NCBI GenBank assembly: GCA_005408345.1
Contig: SEMN01000126.1
Coordinates: forward strand, 372,001 to 436,000
Reading direction: 5' to 3'
Source: Macquaria australasica
Lineage: Eukaryota; Chordata; Actinopteri; Centrarchiformes; Percichthyidae
Length of the DNA: 64,000 bases
The stretch's first letter is position 1. Every line of letters begins with the position of its first letter. Below are positions 14,126-24,596 of the stretch, one piece after another. Both the position numbers and the translations under genes were made by a program. The notes under the pieces were generated by a model that was given only the letters and a program-made list of their open reading frames with translations, was not told the origin of the DNA and made no database searches.

Positions 14126-17100
14126 ATGCAGACCGATCACTCCCATCAGCAGCACTGCGAATGCCACGTCTCCATGGCAACCCCACCTACTGAACAGATG
14201 AGGAGAGCACGCAAATCCGGCCACGCTGGAGCAATGGCTGATGCCAGACGGGAGCGTGAGCGTGCCCGCGATTTACGTCTCCGCTGGCACGTAGGTGCAC
14301 CGCAGCGTGCCGACGACATTAACGTGGCCGACGGGATTCAGTGTGGGACAAACCTGAATGAAAAAGTTGCGATGACACTAAATACTTTGCACTGTTTTGA
14401 TGACAGGACAAGCGTGAGGGGGAAAATAAAAAGGTAGGAATCAGAAATCAGATAGAGCTCAAAACTTGAATCCAGCTTACAGGTTCAGATAAAACAAGTG
14501 GACCAGGTGAGAAGGCATGAATAAAAAGGCGTACAGTGAGACTCTGCAGGTGAAGAAGAAGAAGAAGAAGAGATTTAAGTGCTGAGAAGCAGAACAGCCT
14601 CTGGTGCAGATGAAGAGGACGACATCATTAGACCAGAGGGGAGTTTACTGCTGAGACAAACAGCTCGCTCTCACCTCCACGCTACATGATCAGCATGAAA
14701 GCACACACCCACACACACAGCCTCTTTCAATTTCTGTCCACAGAGAGGTGACCTTCAAGGTACATCTATTTCACTCCGACTGTGCTGGGAGAAATTTTAT
14801 GCTGATTAGCAGCAACTTCTTTTCTTGTGTCAGGTGTTTTCTTTTTTTTTTTTTTTTAAACACTGAAACACATTTCGAGTCCTCACAAGAGCAGAAACTG
14901 AAAACTCAACATGAATTTAACACTTTAAAACTGACTTTGAAGATCTCATTTAGTGATATTTTGCAATTCTGCAGATACGCTGATGATGTAAAAAAATAAA
15001 AAAACTGGCTGGTTAGGATCCTAATAACCAGCAATTATTACTGAATGATTATTTTTCTAGATATTTCTCTCAGGATTATTATTCTAATTATTTAGGTTTA
15101 TGATTTGATGAATAAAATGTTTATTGGAGTTTTGCAAGTCGTCAAAATCTCTTTTATCATGTTTTACTTTTATTTCTACAACATTTTAAATTCAACAGAA
15201 AACATAAAACACAAGAACAGGAGGGTGGAGATGAGGTCATTGATTAAACATGGACAAACACACATGTACACTTAATTACGCAGGAGTTTAGGTGCATTTG
15301 CCCCCAAGTATTGAAACGAAAAGAAGACATAATAGAGTCTAGTTTAACAGTCTCCATGTATCTCTGTCTTTTTCAACAATGGAAGACAATCTCGTCAATA
15401 TGTTGGACAAACTGACAGTGTTTTAGTGCCGATTGTGGAAACAAAAAAGCAATAGATGTGATTGGAAATGTATTAATTGTGCAAATTCTACATGTGTACT
15501 GCCAGTTTCAGTAAAATGATAACAGACAGACAAAAGCAACAGAAAAATATCTTTGGTTTAGGTTTCAGGGTGAAGCGTCTTTGAGCACTTGTAAAAGCGC
15601 TTGATAAATAAAATGTACTATTATTATTATTATTATTATTAAGTTTACTCATCAGCCGACAACCAATTAACCACTCACTTGAGTTTATATAATGGGATCT
15701 GTTCATGTCAAGAAAGCTTATTGCTTACCAGAAACCCTGTGGCCAGCCTCAACACAACCCAAATTATAATTCGTAATTAACTGGTTTTCAGATAAATGAT
15801 TTGGAGTACGGTGATAGTTGTGCAGAAGTCACAGCAGACGACGGCCTCCTCACAGCAGATTTAGTAAGTGAAATATGTAAAAATAATGTGCTACCTAAGG
15901 CAGCAAGTTTCCCTTATCTCTCTCCCATCAGATAGTAAAAAATATCTGTACGGTAATGGCTCTGCTGGGCATCCCAGTGAGGGAAGTGCTGCTGATCATT
16001 GTAGGTTTACATTTATCAATTTACAATTTGGCATCAGAGGAGGTCATAATTATTCAATCATTTCTCCTCTATTGCCAAGAACATGTTTAATAATATATAT
16101 CTGAACAAAACTGGTGTGAAAATGTAACATTTCCTTAATTACGGAGGTGAAAATCCTTCCACAGACGATCGCCTCCCAGCCCATAAAAAAATATGACTAC
16201 CAAATTAAATGTCACCCAGGCTGTTTCATTTTTAATACCCATTCATGACTCCTAATCCCACCCCTCTATCTGCCTGATCTGCGCCCCCTTTCTCCTTTCG
16301 CCACAAACTGAAACAAACCAACATTCAGACTATTTTGGGGTTTATTTGTTCCTCACTTCAATTCTAATCACATCCCCCATATTTCCTCTCCTGCCGCCTC
16401 TGGTCTGAGCTCGACTCCCTGCCCACTGCCATCAGTGCTCCCCACTGACGATCCCTAAATGAAGGGAGACATATCTCCCCCGAGGATTGAGTGAGTGTCT
16501 CCCCAAGATTACTCTCATCCCTAACTCGCTGCTTAAATACTTAAAAACCCAGTAGACGAATTCATTGGGAAATACAAAACCACACTAATCCCTCCACTGA
16601 TGGAATGACAGGCTGACGGGGAAGGAGAGCCAAATTTCTGCAGACGGCTAACCAGAGCTGGTACCAACACACAAAGTGAGACGCAAATCCTGGACATCCG
16701 TTCATGTAGCAGGAAAATAAAATAAACTGGCAAGTGACTCCTGTTTTCAGTCAGTGTGTGATCACTGTGCAATGTACCGCTGAAGCGATGTGTTTAAAGG
16801 AAGAATATGCAGATCCAAACTTCTTCTCATGTGCTGGACAGAGGACACATTACAAAATGAACAACGTTCACGACACATCTGACGCGCTCCCAATTAACAT
16901 TTTTTTAGCCATGATACCAGCGTGGCTCTAGGGATGGGAATGACCGTCAGTGATGGATTGTTGTGAAATTTTGTAAAGACATTCATGTCCCCCTCGGGAT
17001 GAATTGTAATAACTGTGGTCGTCCTCTGACTGTTACTCTAGCGCCATCATCAGGTCAAACTTTAAATGTCTAATACTTTAGTTTATAACCAAATTAATGG

Positions 17101-19516
17101 CATTCCCATCAGCCTCAGCTACTTTGTGTTTAGTCCTAATTAGCAAATGTTAGCATACTAACGCGCTACACTAAGATGGTGAACATCGTCAACATTAAAC
17201 CTGCTAAACATCAGCATGTTAGAATCGTCCTACGTACAGCCTCAGAGCTGCTAGCGTGACAACAGATAGACTGTTAGTCTCTTATCAAAAGTAACAAATG
17301 TAATGTAGTAACCAATGTTTCATTTCTGTGTCTTTTCACGTTTTTTTTGTTGTCTAAAAAAGTGACACCCATAAAAACTGGCTAATTGTTTAATTGCCTA
17401 ATTATCTAAATTAAATTTCCACATTGAATGTCCAGGCCTGACGCTACCAGCCCATTGTTTGTCGTCTGTCTGTCTGTTGGTGAGCCACAGACACTACAAA
17501 CTGATAATTAACACCTGTCACAGACGGACATCAAGTCGTGCGTTACAGCGTGCCCACACATGCACGCTCGGCCCGCCATAAGATGATTGACTGGCCACCT
17601 CACAACCACAAAGGATCAGCCCACACCGATATGTTCACAGTCACGCACACGCAGATGTTCAGCCTCGCTGCAGTGACACCGCGTCCGCATTCATCTGCAT
17701 AACGCAGACGACAACAAGCGATTTCCTCACTGAGCAGACATGGTACCAGTTTCATAAAAACACAAAGAGGGAGGAGAGCGTCTCAGTCCTGACAGATTAA
17801 CAGCAGACCTCAAATACAAGTCCCACAGTAACTGTCAGCTCCTAAATTCATTGGGCGTTTGCTTTGTTTTGACGGGCATTTGTACCGATTAAGAATATTA
17901 AATACATTTAGAAAATGACAAGTTGACATGTCTTGGTACAAAGACTGGACCCAACTGAACCAAGATAAATTGTAAAAGCTATTTTGAAAGTGTTGAACTA
18001 AAATAAATAAGGCTGGGCATTGTTTGAAATGTTTCGATACCAGTGCCAATTTAGTACCTGAGTTTTAGTACTGAGGTTTTTTTTCTACAAACCCATTTTA
18101 AACACAAAGCAGCGGGACAATAACGTCGCCTCTCTAGAATACAGTCTAAAACTAGCAGAGTTATTATTTAAATGAGGAAATCAAAGAATTAGTAAAAAAA
18201 AAAAAAAAAGACTAAGAATCTGAACAGGAATTTTATGCTGTCTGTATTTGCCAGTTATTGATAAAGTATAAACTCAAAATATAACTAATGACAACGCATT
18301 AATTTTTGTATACGGTTTAGTAATTAACATTAACACGAAAATGTGACTCAATTCATTCTTCTGAAAATTCTGATTACTGGAGAAATACAGATAAGTGTAG
18401 TTGCTGGTTATCGTCGTAAACTGCAGACAGTCTAACATGCCACAGCAGGTAAAGCACAGGTGTATAATAACAACATTAACAAGGTGTCTCAGTAAGCCAG
18501 TGGACATGCACAGTAGCAGGACCCTGAAACTGGCACACCTGGTTGGAATGCAGCCTTTACTAATCAATAGTTATTCGTTACACCTGTGCTTTACCTGACA
18601 TAACACGGTCAAAATGTCTACTTTTAAACAGGCCTAAACCAAATTAAAAACCCCCTCTGATTTATCCATCCACCCAGTCCAGGCTGTTGTCTCAGGTTTA
18701 GATATCCTCCTCTAACTCATCTACATTTTTCACTTATGAGTAGAAATACACACATCCACCTGGATGTTCGTATTTATGTGCCAAATGGATCAAACTACCG
18801 GTATTAAACTGGAAACAAGTGCACGAGGGGGAGAGGCGACCCGCTGAGTACACAGGACAAAGTCTGCACCCAAACCACAGCTCCCAGCAACACATGTAGC
18901 CATCATGAGCTCACACTGTTTGATGTCGACGCCACTAATCCCACCAGACATATTCTTCCTTTGTTCTCCTGGCTGGACTTCTTCACATCTTGACTTCTCA
19001 GCAGCGCACACACACACAGACAGAGCTTACAGGGCAGTTTTTGATTGACACACTAACCATTTTTTAAATTGGGGCGTTCGTTTTAAAGCGTCACTCACAC
19101 ACACACTTTGTGAAGTCTCTCTAATGGAAAAAAAAAAAAAGGATGGAGTGAAAAAGAAAAAAATCTTTTGCTGTTGGGTCCATTAATCATTTTCCAGGCT
19201 TCTTCTTCTTCTTCTTCTTCTTCTTCTTCTTCCAGAAGCTGAATGAGCAGTAAAGCTCAGACTGAGTCAGTGGGGGCACACTGAATGGGATCCTCAGGGC
19301 TCGACTGACATACTTGTGAAAAGGTGTTTGTGTGCACTCAATACACAATATGGCCAAAAGTAAACAGACGCAGTTATTAGGGATGCATCTATCCAACAAC
19401 TTGGTGCTCTCTTTTCCCCAAATCTAAAGTCTGGAGCAAAAGTATGTGGACAGGGACTGTACAGTGGGTGTGCAATAAATAACAAGATCACTTTGAAATG
19501 GTCTTCTGAGGGGAGG

Positions 19517-19554
<38 letters not shown>

Positions 19555-19693
19555 GGGCTACTTACACAGGTCTACCGGTGAGGTTGGTGTGCACGTGCTG
19601 CTGGAAGTCCGGATATTTGGAGGCCAGGTAACCGAAGTCCGGTGGTCTGTCTTTGTAGCGGTTCCGGGGATGCATGGACTTATTCAGGGCCAT
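3951..19693 (-). CDS. mettl16: METTL16, RNA N6-adenosine methyltransferase (5' part of the gene, seven coding exons)
   Basis: METTL16 places m6A on U6 snRNA and on MAT2A 3'-UTR hairpins and so couples S-adenosylmethionine level to MAT2A splicing and stability (family knowledge). Seven minus-strand exons splice in frame with GT/AG borders: 19693-19566, 11618-11431, 10268-10128, 9111-8996, 8765-8623, 5885-5816 and 4040-3951, together 876 nt or 292 codons. Visible landmarks are the basic RNA-binding N-terminus (MALNKSMHPRNRYKDRPPDF), the SAM loop GIDIGTGAS, and the catalytic NPPF at residues 180-183. Numbering is four lower than human because the loop before the SAM motif is shorter (DGQKQPRRG). 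The start is the first ATG, 10 nt inside exon 2. The C-terminal vertebrate-conserved region is not in the window; I see no matching exon in 1-3950, so it presumably lies beyond base 1. No frameshift or stop interrupts the exons. Confidence 0.96.
4041..5815. other. mettl16 intron 7: no other gene seen
   Basis: The intron lies between exons 8 and 7. It has no recognisable coding or RNA gene. Short A-runs and an A-rich stretch at about 4405-4460 are the only visible low-complexity features. Confidence 0.7.
5816..5885 (-). CDS. mettl16: mettl16 coding exon 7 (residues 239-262)
   Basis: A 70-nt exon between acceptor cgcag and donor gtgagt. It encodes WYSCMLGKKCSLTPLKEELR plus KQG, which follows the NPPF domain and matches the family closely. 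The first base completes the split arginine codon from exon 6. Confidence 0.93.
5886..8622. other. mettl16 intron 6
   Basis: A 2.7-kb intron containing one copy of the hAT-like repeat at about 6716-6975 and a short CA run near 8063-8080. The region 7460-7930 is relatively GC-rich and yields overlapping small ORFs on both strands. None has a conserved domain or splice-supported extension, so I do not call a gene. Confidence 0.6.
6716..6975 (-). repeat. hAT-like teleost interspersed repeat, copy 1
   Basis: The segment carries the family hallmarks in reverse: CAGCTTCTCAAATGTGA, a TTGAATATCTTTGGGTTTG block, GGACAAAACAAGAAG, and GACATTTTATAGCGTAAACA ending in AATTAATCAA. The same blocks recur in five other places in the window. 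Ends are approximate. Confidence 0.7.
8623..8765 (-). CDS. mettl16: mettl16 coding exon 6 (residues 192-239)
   Basis: A 143-nt exon between acceptor ctccag and donor gtgagg. It encodes GVNSRNSRRPPPSSVNTGG, then the EIMAEGGELEFVKRIIHDSL stretch. The RRPPPSS loop is flexible in the known METTL16 structures. The exon ends after two bases of an arginine codon. Confidence 0.95.
8996..9111 (-). CDS. mettl16: mettl16 coding exon 5 with NPPF catalytic motif (residues 153-191)
   Basis: A 116-nt exon between acceptor ttctag and donor gtaaga. It carries the KVPQKTLLMDAL segment (the family's K-loop) and the CMCNPPFFANQLEAK block. NPPF is the catalytic signature that positions the target adenosine. It is intact here. 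Confidence 0.96.
9460..9700 (+). repeat. hAT-like teleost interspersed repeat, copy 2
   Basis: In mettl16 intron 4. It shows TTGTTTTGTCTGACAAACAG, AAACCCAAAGAAATTCAATT, TACTGTCACATAAGACAAAG and AAACAATTAATCAATTATC in the same order as the other copies but opposite to copy 1. The terminal GGGCTGCAACT is not clear here. Confidence 0.7.
10128..10268 (-). CDS. mettl16: mettl16 coding exon 4 with SAM-binding motif (residues 106-153)
   Basis: A 141-nt exon between acceptor cctcag and donor gtaagt. Its first two bases complete the split glycine codon. It encodes TGASCIYPLLGATMNGWYF and LATEVDDICFDYATKNVEQN, the Rossmann GxG loop and the acidic residues that hold the SAM ribose in this family. Confidence 0.95.
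10355..10435 (+). repeat. fragment of a dispersed teleost repeat
   Basis: The stretch includes GTTTATACAGCGCTTTTCTA and CCGCTCCACCTCCTGAGCCA. I recognise these as the two ends of a common fish repeat whose middle is missing here. It lies in mettl16 intron 3. Recognition is from memory, not a database search. Confidence 0.45.
10720..10743 (+). repeat. (CA)n microsatellite
   Basis: About 11-12 uninterrupted CA units in mettl16 intron 3. Confidence 0.95.
11431..11618 (-). CDS. mettl16: mettl16 coding exon 3 (residues 43-106)
   Basis: A 188-nt exon between acceptor ctctag and donor gtaccg. It encodes NFKEPEAVRALTCTLLKEDF, then the IPLERLIPTVPLRLNYIHWV core and the start of the SAM site (RRGIDIG). 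The loop DGQKQP is four residues shorter than in human METTL16. Confidence 0.95.
13390..13452. repeat. perfect 27-bp inverted repeat with 9-nt loop
   Basis: Arms 13390-13416 and 13426-13452 are perfectly complementary. The left arm begins GTGAGGGTAAAATGCAGG and ends TGAGGGGCC; the loop is CTCAAACAA. It lies in mettl16 intron 2, so the pre-mRNA could fold into a long stable hairpin. No other long perfect palindrome was noticed in the window. Confidence 0.95.
14095..14123 (+). repeat. (TG)n microsatellite
   Basis: About 14 uninterrupted TG units in mettl16 intron 2. Confidence 0.95.
15560..15641 (+). repeat. LINE-like 3' tail followed by (ATT)n
   Basis: GAAGCGTCTTTGAGCACTTG, then AAAGCGCTTGATAAATAAAA, then seven ATT units. 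This order is typical of the 3' ends of fish L2/CR1-type retrotransposons, which end in short tandem repeats. Only the tail is present. Confidence 0.6.
16925..17265 (+). repeat. dispersed teleost repeat
   Basis: Blocks such as TGAAATTTTGTAAAGACATT, GGCATTCCCATCAGCCTCAG, TTAGCAAATGTTAGCATACT and the end AGAGCTGCTAGCGTGAC are ones I recognise from many fish introns. No ORF is present. The superfamily is not clear from this copy. Confidence 0.55.
18446..18597. repeat. 152-bp element with long terminal inverted repeats (MITE-like)
   Basis: The left end CAGGTAAAGCACAGGTGTA is the reverse complement of the right end TACACCTGTGCTTTACCTG, and the match continues inward with small differences (TAATAAC against CGAATAAC). 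The core includes GGTGTCTCAGTAAGCCAGTG. Size and structure fit a non-autonomous DNA transposon. Confidence 0.65.
19199..19233 (+). repeat. (TTC)n microsatellite
   Basis: About 11 TTC units, 333 bases inside the donor side of mettl16 intron 2. On the transcribed strand this is a GAA repeat. Confidence 0.95.
19519..19552 (+). repeat. (CA)n microsatellite next to the mettl16 exon 2 donor
   Basis: About 17 CA units end 14 bases from the exon 2 donor. In the pre-mRNA this reads as TG repeats shortly downstream of the 5' splice site. Confidence 0.95.
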
Positions 19694-19703
19694 GATCAGA
19701 GCA
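19566..19703 (-). CDS. mettl16: mettl16 exon 2 with start codon (coding 19566-19693)
   Basis: Acceptor atcag at 19704-19708 opens the exon and the ATG follows at 19691-19693; the strong donor gtaagt lies at 19560-19565. The coding part is 128 nt, giving 42 codons plus two bases. It encodes the RNA-binding N-terminus ending in NLTGRPV. A G-rich run lies just upstream on the plus strand, which is the acceptor's polypyrimidine tract. Confidence 0.94.
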
Positions 19704-20011
19704 CTGATTTTAGAGGGGGGGGGGGGGGAGAGACAGGAACATGGACCAGAGTGAACTTGGAGCAACAACGAGCACAAACCGACTGTCCTGACGAAGAGCA
19801 GAGAGGGTCTGACACAGCAAACAGGGTGCAAATGTGACCAATTAACGTCGTGAAACTTAACCTCAGTCAACGTGGGCAACCTCCTGCTGCTGGTACAGCT
19901 GTTGAAGGCTGCAGCGATGCAACATTTTGTCTTAAATGACCGGACTTCGCTGGACTTTTGTGCGGGAAACAACTCGGGAGTGAAAACTAGCGGGCTGACG
20001 TGTCTGCCTAC

Positions 20012-20150
20012 CTTTATTCTGGCTGCTGTTGCTGCGGTGGAGCCCGTTAATGTTTTCGCCGACTGGCGAAGACTTTATTGGACCGAACAGCTGTGTAGAA
20101 AAAGCGCACACACGCTGCACACGTTGTCCAAACGTCGTTCACTTTCTGCA
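20012..20150 (-). other. mettl16: probable mettl16 non-coding exon 1 (5' UTR)
   Basis: A donor, aaag|gtaggc at 20010-20011, lies 308 bases upstream of the exon 2 acceptor, inside a CpG-rich stretch. Placing a non-coding first exon here fits the gene in other vertebrates. The leader contains a short perfect inverted repeat, TTCGCC-agt-GGCGAA, near 20059-20073. The 5' end is a guess: no TATA box is visible, as expected for a housekeeping CpG promoter. Confidence 0.5.
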
Positions 20151-20215
20151 ACTCTCTTCCTGGATGTCTGCGACGTCACCGCTCTACGCAGATGCGCGTT
20201 GACGTCATTGCAACC
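20151..20215 (-). promoter_or_regulatory. mettl16 promoter region with two CRE/ATF-like sites
   Basis: A full palindromic CRE, TGACGTCA, lies at 20200-20207, and a second CRE-like site, GGTGACGTCG read on the minus strand, at 20171-20180. An ETS-like CAGGAAG (minus strand) lies nearby at about 20156-20163. CREs are typically found close to the transcription start of housekeeping genes. Function is inferred from motif and position only. Confidence 0.5.
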
Positions 20216-21767
20216 GGTAGCCACGAGAGCAATTTCAGTTGACTCAACTTTTTGTGAAAATTAAGGAAAATCCCTCACTCATCTTTTTTTTTCTTTCTAA
20301 ATAATTGGACTTTCTTCAACATTTTAAACACTACTTCAAGCCGTCTGTTTAAGAGGGTATAGTATATTTTGAATGTAAAGACCAAAATATTAATTTTATT
20401 ATAAAAGTTATGATTTTACTGGAAATTCTTCATCTTCATTGTTTTTCTATTTCCCTTCCAGACTTTCCATTATTGTTGAACTCATTACATTTACATAAAA
20501 AACAGTAACTTAGCAAATATTACAATTGCACATTTTAAAGTTAGTATGCCTTTTTTTTTTTGTAACTTTGTTTTCTATTTTTTCTTAATTTTTGTTTATT
20601 ATTTTGTTGTATAAGATTTAATTGTACCACTTTTATGATAAATGGAGAATGGAAATATATTTTGATCCATTAAGTTATGGGGAAAAATTACAACAAAATG
20701 AATAAGAAAAAAAAAACAGCTTCTGGGTGTGTCTGTCAACTGTCAATCATAATTGTATTGACCAAGCTTCAAATGAACTGTGGCTCCAAGTCCAAACAAA
20801 TAAGCAGGACAACACAGATGCAGATTTTCTTCTTTTATTATATCGCAAACAATAATGACATCCAGGTATATTGTTAACAGTTTGCTGAGTGAAGAGTGAG
20901 ACCATAGTGGGCGAAAACATCATGAGCTCTCCTGCAGGAGCTTGTTGTGCAGTCTGAAGCCCTCGGTGTGGTTAACGGGCAGGTTACAGAGGACAGGGGG
21001 ACTTGAGGCCGGAGGAAACGACCCACAGACAGTCAAAACTTGTCTGTCAGTCCCTTCACACACCGGACCAGAGCAGAACAGGGATTGCTTGGGACCTGCG
21101 AATGGCAAAAGGGGAATTTCTTCAACAGGGCACATACTTGCATACAACACCAGCAGCCGTGTTGTAGCTTTTTCCAACGATTCTTACAAAAGAAACAGAA
21201 CACACATCGTCCTGACCTTTGATCAACCACCTTCCTTGGGCAAAACCAAGGAAGGGAAGAAGTTTTTAAGTTACATTTTATGGTCTGGCATGTCATAGCG
21301 TGATCCTGAGGAGACCATCATTTGCAGAAGTTGGTCAAACAGTGTTGGACCAACAAAAAGAGGCTGATTTATCAAGCTAAACCAGATTGTACTGACAAAT
21401 GTCTCCATTTTTTGGCTTCAGCTAGAACATTTAACACAATGGCATTTACATTAGCCGTGCCAAATTGTACTACAAAATTAGCCGATTCTCCACCCAAAGT
21501 CTTTGCCTTAGAAGTTAGGACAGAGAAAACAGCTTGTAGAAAAAAATAAGACCTTTGTAAGGGGGCACACACCAAAGGGAGACATGAGTAATATTCCCTG
21601 AAAGAGAGGGTTTCTCCTTTGGGACATCCTAGTCTGCCACAATCCCATTGCATTTACATGAGGACGTAAACCTCCTTCAAATAGCATCACACACAACAAA
21701 ACCGGCCTTTCTACAACCAACGAACAGAGCTGTCTGAACTCACCAACCGACCGACCAAGGACACAGT

Positions 21768-22080
21768 AATGTCAAAGGAATAGCTTGACATTTTGGGAAA
21801 TACGCGTATTCGCGTTCTTGCCGATAGTCAAATGAGAAGATTGACAACACTCATGTTTGAACAGTAAATATGTAGCTGGAGTCAGCTGCCGGTTAGACAG
21901 GTGGAAAAAGCTGGCCTGGCTCTGTCGAACGGCAGAGAGCAGCAACCGGGAAGACCTCCAACAAGTTACTGGTTCAGGTCGAGAAATGGTCGCATAGCTA
22001 ATACAAACGGTTGTCATGTCAACAACTTCTGGGTTTTCAACTGTACTTTTGTTTAAATTAAGCATAATCACTGACTAATC
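21768..22080 (+). repeat. dispersed teleost repeat, copy 1
   Basis: The opening, AGCTTGACATTTTGGGAAAT, is followed by CAAATGAGAAGATTGACAAC, AGTAAATATGTAGCTGGAGT and GCTGGCCTGGCTCTGTCGAA. I recognise this order from many fish genomes. It is non-coding. Confidence 0.65.
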
Positions 22081-22304
22081 TTTTTTTTACAACCCGAAGA
22101 TTAATAGTTTTTTTCAAATGTTATTTTAGTGGGAAAAGTCTCAAGTCACACATGCCGATTTTCTAAAAAGAGTACCAATGTTTACCATTTCCCTTCAAGA
22201 CTTTATATTTTTGCTGAACTCTTTGAAATTACATAAAAACCAAAAGGAGTATCGTAACAAATATTATAATAGCACTTCTGTTGCCAGGCAACCAGTAGAC
22301 TCCA

Positions 22305-22440
22305 GGAAGGTACTGGTTCCGGTCGAGAGATAGTATTTATGCCAAGTTAACCGGCTGCTGGCTGTAGCTTCATGGCAGTACAAATATGACAGTGGTATCG
22401 ATATTCTCCAACTCTCAGCAGAATGTCGAAATACTGTAAG
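22305..22440 (-). repeat. dispersed teleost repeat, partial inverted copy 2
   Basis: GGCTGCTGGCTGTAGCTTCA followed by TACAAATATGACAGTGGTAT is the reverse complement of the front half of copy 1, with mismatches. The pair could fold if transcribed together in a long 3' UTR. Confidence 0.6.
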
Positions 22441-23369
22441 TACACAGACAGTTTCTCACCTCATTATTCAAACCAGCTGGCCTGTGATAGGGAAGGCGCC
22501 AGCATTTAAGCTTTTAAAAGAATACAGTTCTGACAGCTCTGCCTCTGGTGCAGGTTTACATGCAGCGGTGCTACATCAACAGGTCACATTAGGCTCACAG
22601 TAGCCACTAGCAGGAGCTTGAGCAGCAGATCACCACATCCAGTACACACAGGAAGAGGAAAACGTGGCAAAGAAGTGAAGATAAGAAGGTCAGTTAAGCA
22701 GTGGAATTCTTTATTAGCCAAGAACTGCATTGGAATGAAAAGGCTAATCAGAAATTATAGGTTTATGCATTTATCAACATCATTAATTTTAATGTTGTCT
22801 TTGATCACCATTAAAGGACCAAAGATTTAGTGAAAACAGGGATGTGCAAGATTAATGAACCACCTCGTCAGCTACAGTTAGAAGCAAGATGTTTCATTTT
22901 TTTTGTCCTCCAAGGAGAGTGGAATGGTTGTTTCTACAGCATGGACTGGTTTACAGTTATTTTCCCAACCTTTCCAAAAATCTTCCCGCTTTACAGTTAT
23001 AGCACCGCAAAGACCAACAGCTGAACATTTGAGGAAAGCCACTCAGAAGACGTTTGCATACGTGTGAGGTGGTCTGTGGGGTTTGTCTGTAGAGATCCTC
23101 GCTGCTCAGGCTTCAGCATCATCCTCCGTATCTGATCCAGGAGCTGCCACTGCCTCTTTTTACAGTGAGGAGCTCTATACAACAACCTCAGCGTCAGACC
23201 CCTCGACAGACAAAACAGCATCAACAGATCACGTAGCATGTCTGCGGCTAGCATTTCCTCACTAAGCCTAAATTCCCATCCAGTTCATCCTTTAATACAA
23301 AATTGCCAAATCTCTTAATAACAAGCTAAATTTACATTTCATATTTTCACAGAAAACTGATTTTTTTTT

Positions 23370-23395
23370 ATTTATTTATTTATTTTTTTACTCAA
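23370..23395 (+). repeat. (TTTA)n low-complexity run
   Basis: On the minus strand the run reads as repeated AAATA and contains overlapping AATAAA and AU-rich motifs. It lies within the probable pafah1b1 3' UTR and could act as a poly(A) signal or an AU-rich element. Confidence 0.7.
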
Positions 23396-24596
23396 AACCA
23401 TTTTTTATAAGCAGAACATATATTTCACCCCTCAGAAATTAGAGATCTTTGCACATCCCAGATATCAAACCCAGGGGGGCTCACTTTGACTCATCATGCC
23501 TTTATGTTTTCTCTTTAGCGGGTTTACTTCACACAAGGCTCGTGTTTGTAGGCTTCAGAGGCGCCATGGGATGACTGAGCATCTTCTGACTTTACATAAT
23601 TCCTATGGTACACCAAACCCTGCCAAGACTGACTGGTCAGGGGACTAGAAGTGGACAGAGGCTTCAGTATAAGAAAAGTCTGACGTGCAAAGTCACAGGT
23701 AATCCTAAAGTCAAGTGCTAGAGATTAAACAGGTGTAATCCCTGAACTCTGCTCAGGTGATGACCCAGGATGCTCACTGACAGCGAAAGCCAAACAAACA
23801 TGTTCTCTACATTTGGGCTTCTTGTGAAAAACTGCAGTTATTCACAAAGCCACTTTTAAACATTTCAACTTTTTATTCTTCTCTGCGGATTCATTAAATG
23901 GGATAATTTATCTAAAGCCTAGCAGTGGTTCATGTGCCACCATGACAAGAGTACAAAGCTGTTTTTAAGCCCCCGAGGTCCAAGGACAACAGTTTGAAAC
24001 ATTCGTATATACAGCCATTAAAATATTACCTAGTTCCACATGAAGAGAAATGGTATGCACACTTGAGAAGTGATGTTATAAAGCTACAGATTATTTCAAT
24101 AACAAAGCCCCACAGACAATCGCATCTTATCGCATCATATATGCTTTTCCTGCCTTACGTCTCGAAAGTTTCACCAAGCTAGGCACCAACAGACTACGAC
24201 AGTGAAGGAGAGAAATAACAGAAAGAAAAAAAATCCTAAATAAAAAAATAGACAAAAATAAATCTTACACATAAAGACACTGTCATTTCTTAAATTATCG
24301 GTTTTTAGTGCCCTACATTTTACACCCAGTCAAAAACATCTGCCTTCGGTTGGTCGATAAGGCTGCGTGACAGACGGCCAGCCCCGTGGTAAACCTATGG
24401 TACTTCTAGACGTTATGTAAATTTACAGTATACAATTTTGGATTACCATGCAAGAATACTTTTTTGTGTAACATTTAATAGCTCGATCTACATCCAGGAA
24501 TAATTTACATAGAAGGACAATAGTTACTGGACCAGAGAGCGCGATGGGTAAATAACCATGGTGGTAAGTGCAGCCGGAGGAGATGATGATGTGCGG

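Larger units (their letters stand above)
11619..19565. other. mettl16 intron 2 (7.9 kb): repeats, no exon
   Basis: The largest mettl16 intron in the window. It contains a poly-A run (12692-12715), a perfect hairpin (13390-13452), a TG array (14095-14123), a LINE-like tail (15560-15641), a dispersed repeat (16925-17265), an inverted-repeat element (18446-18597), a TTC array (19199-19233) and a CA array (19519-19552). No conserved coding segment is apparent. Confidence 0.65.
20216..22449. repeat. mettl16/pafah1b1 junction: repeat-rich, AT-rich spacer
   Basis: No gene is recognised. A diverged duplicate pair lies at about 20455-20545 and 22192-22282, both reading near CTTCMAGACTTT and ACATAAAAA. 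A dispersed fish repeat lies at 21768-22080 and a partial inverted copy at 22305-22440. Distal pafah1b1 3' UTR could extend into this region. Confidence 0.55.
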
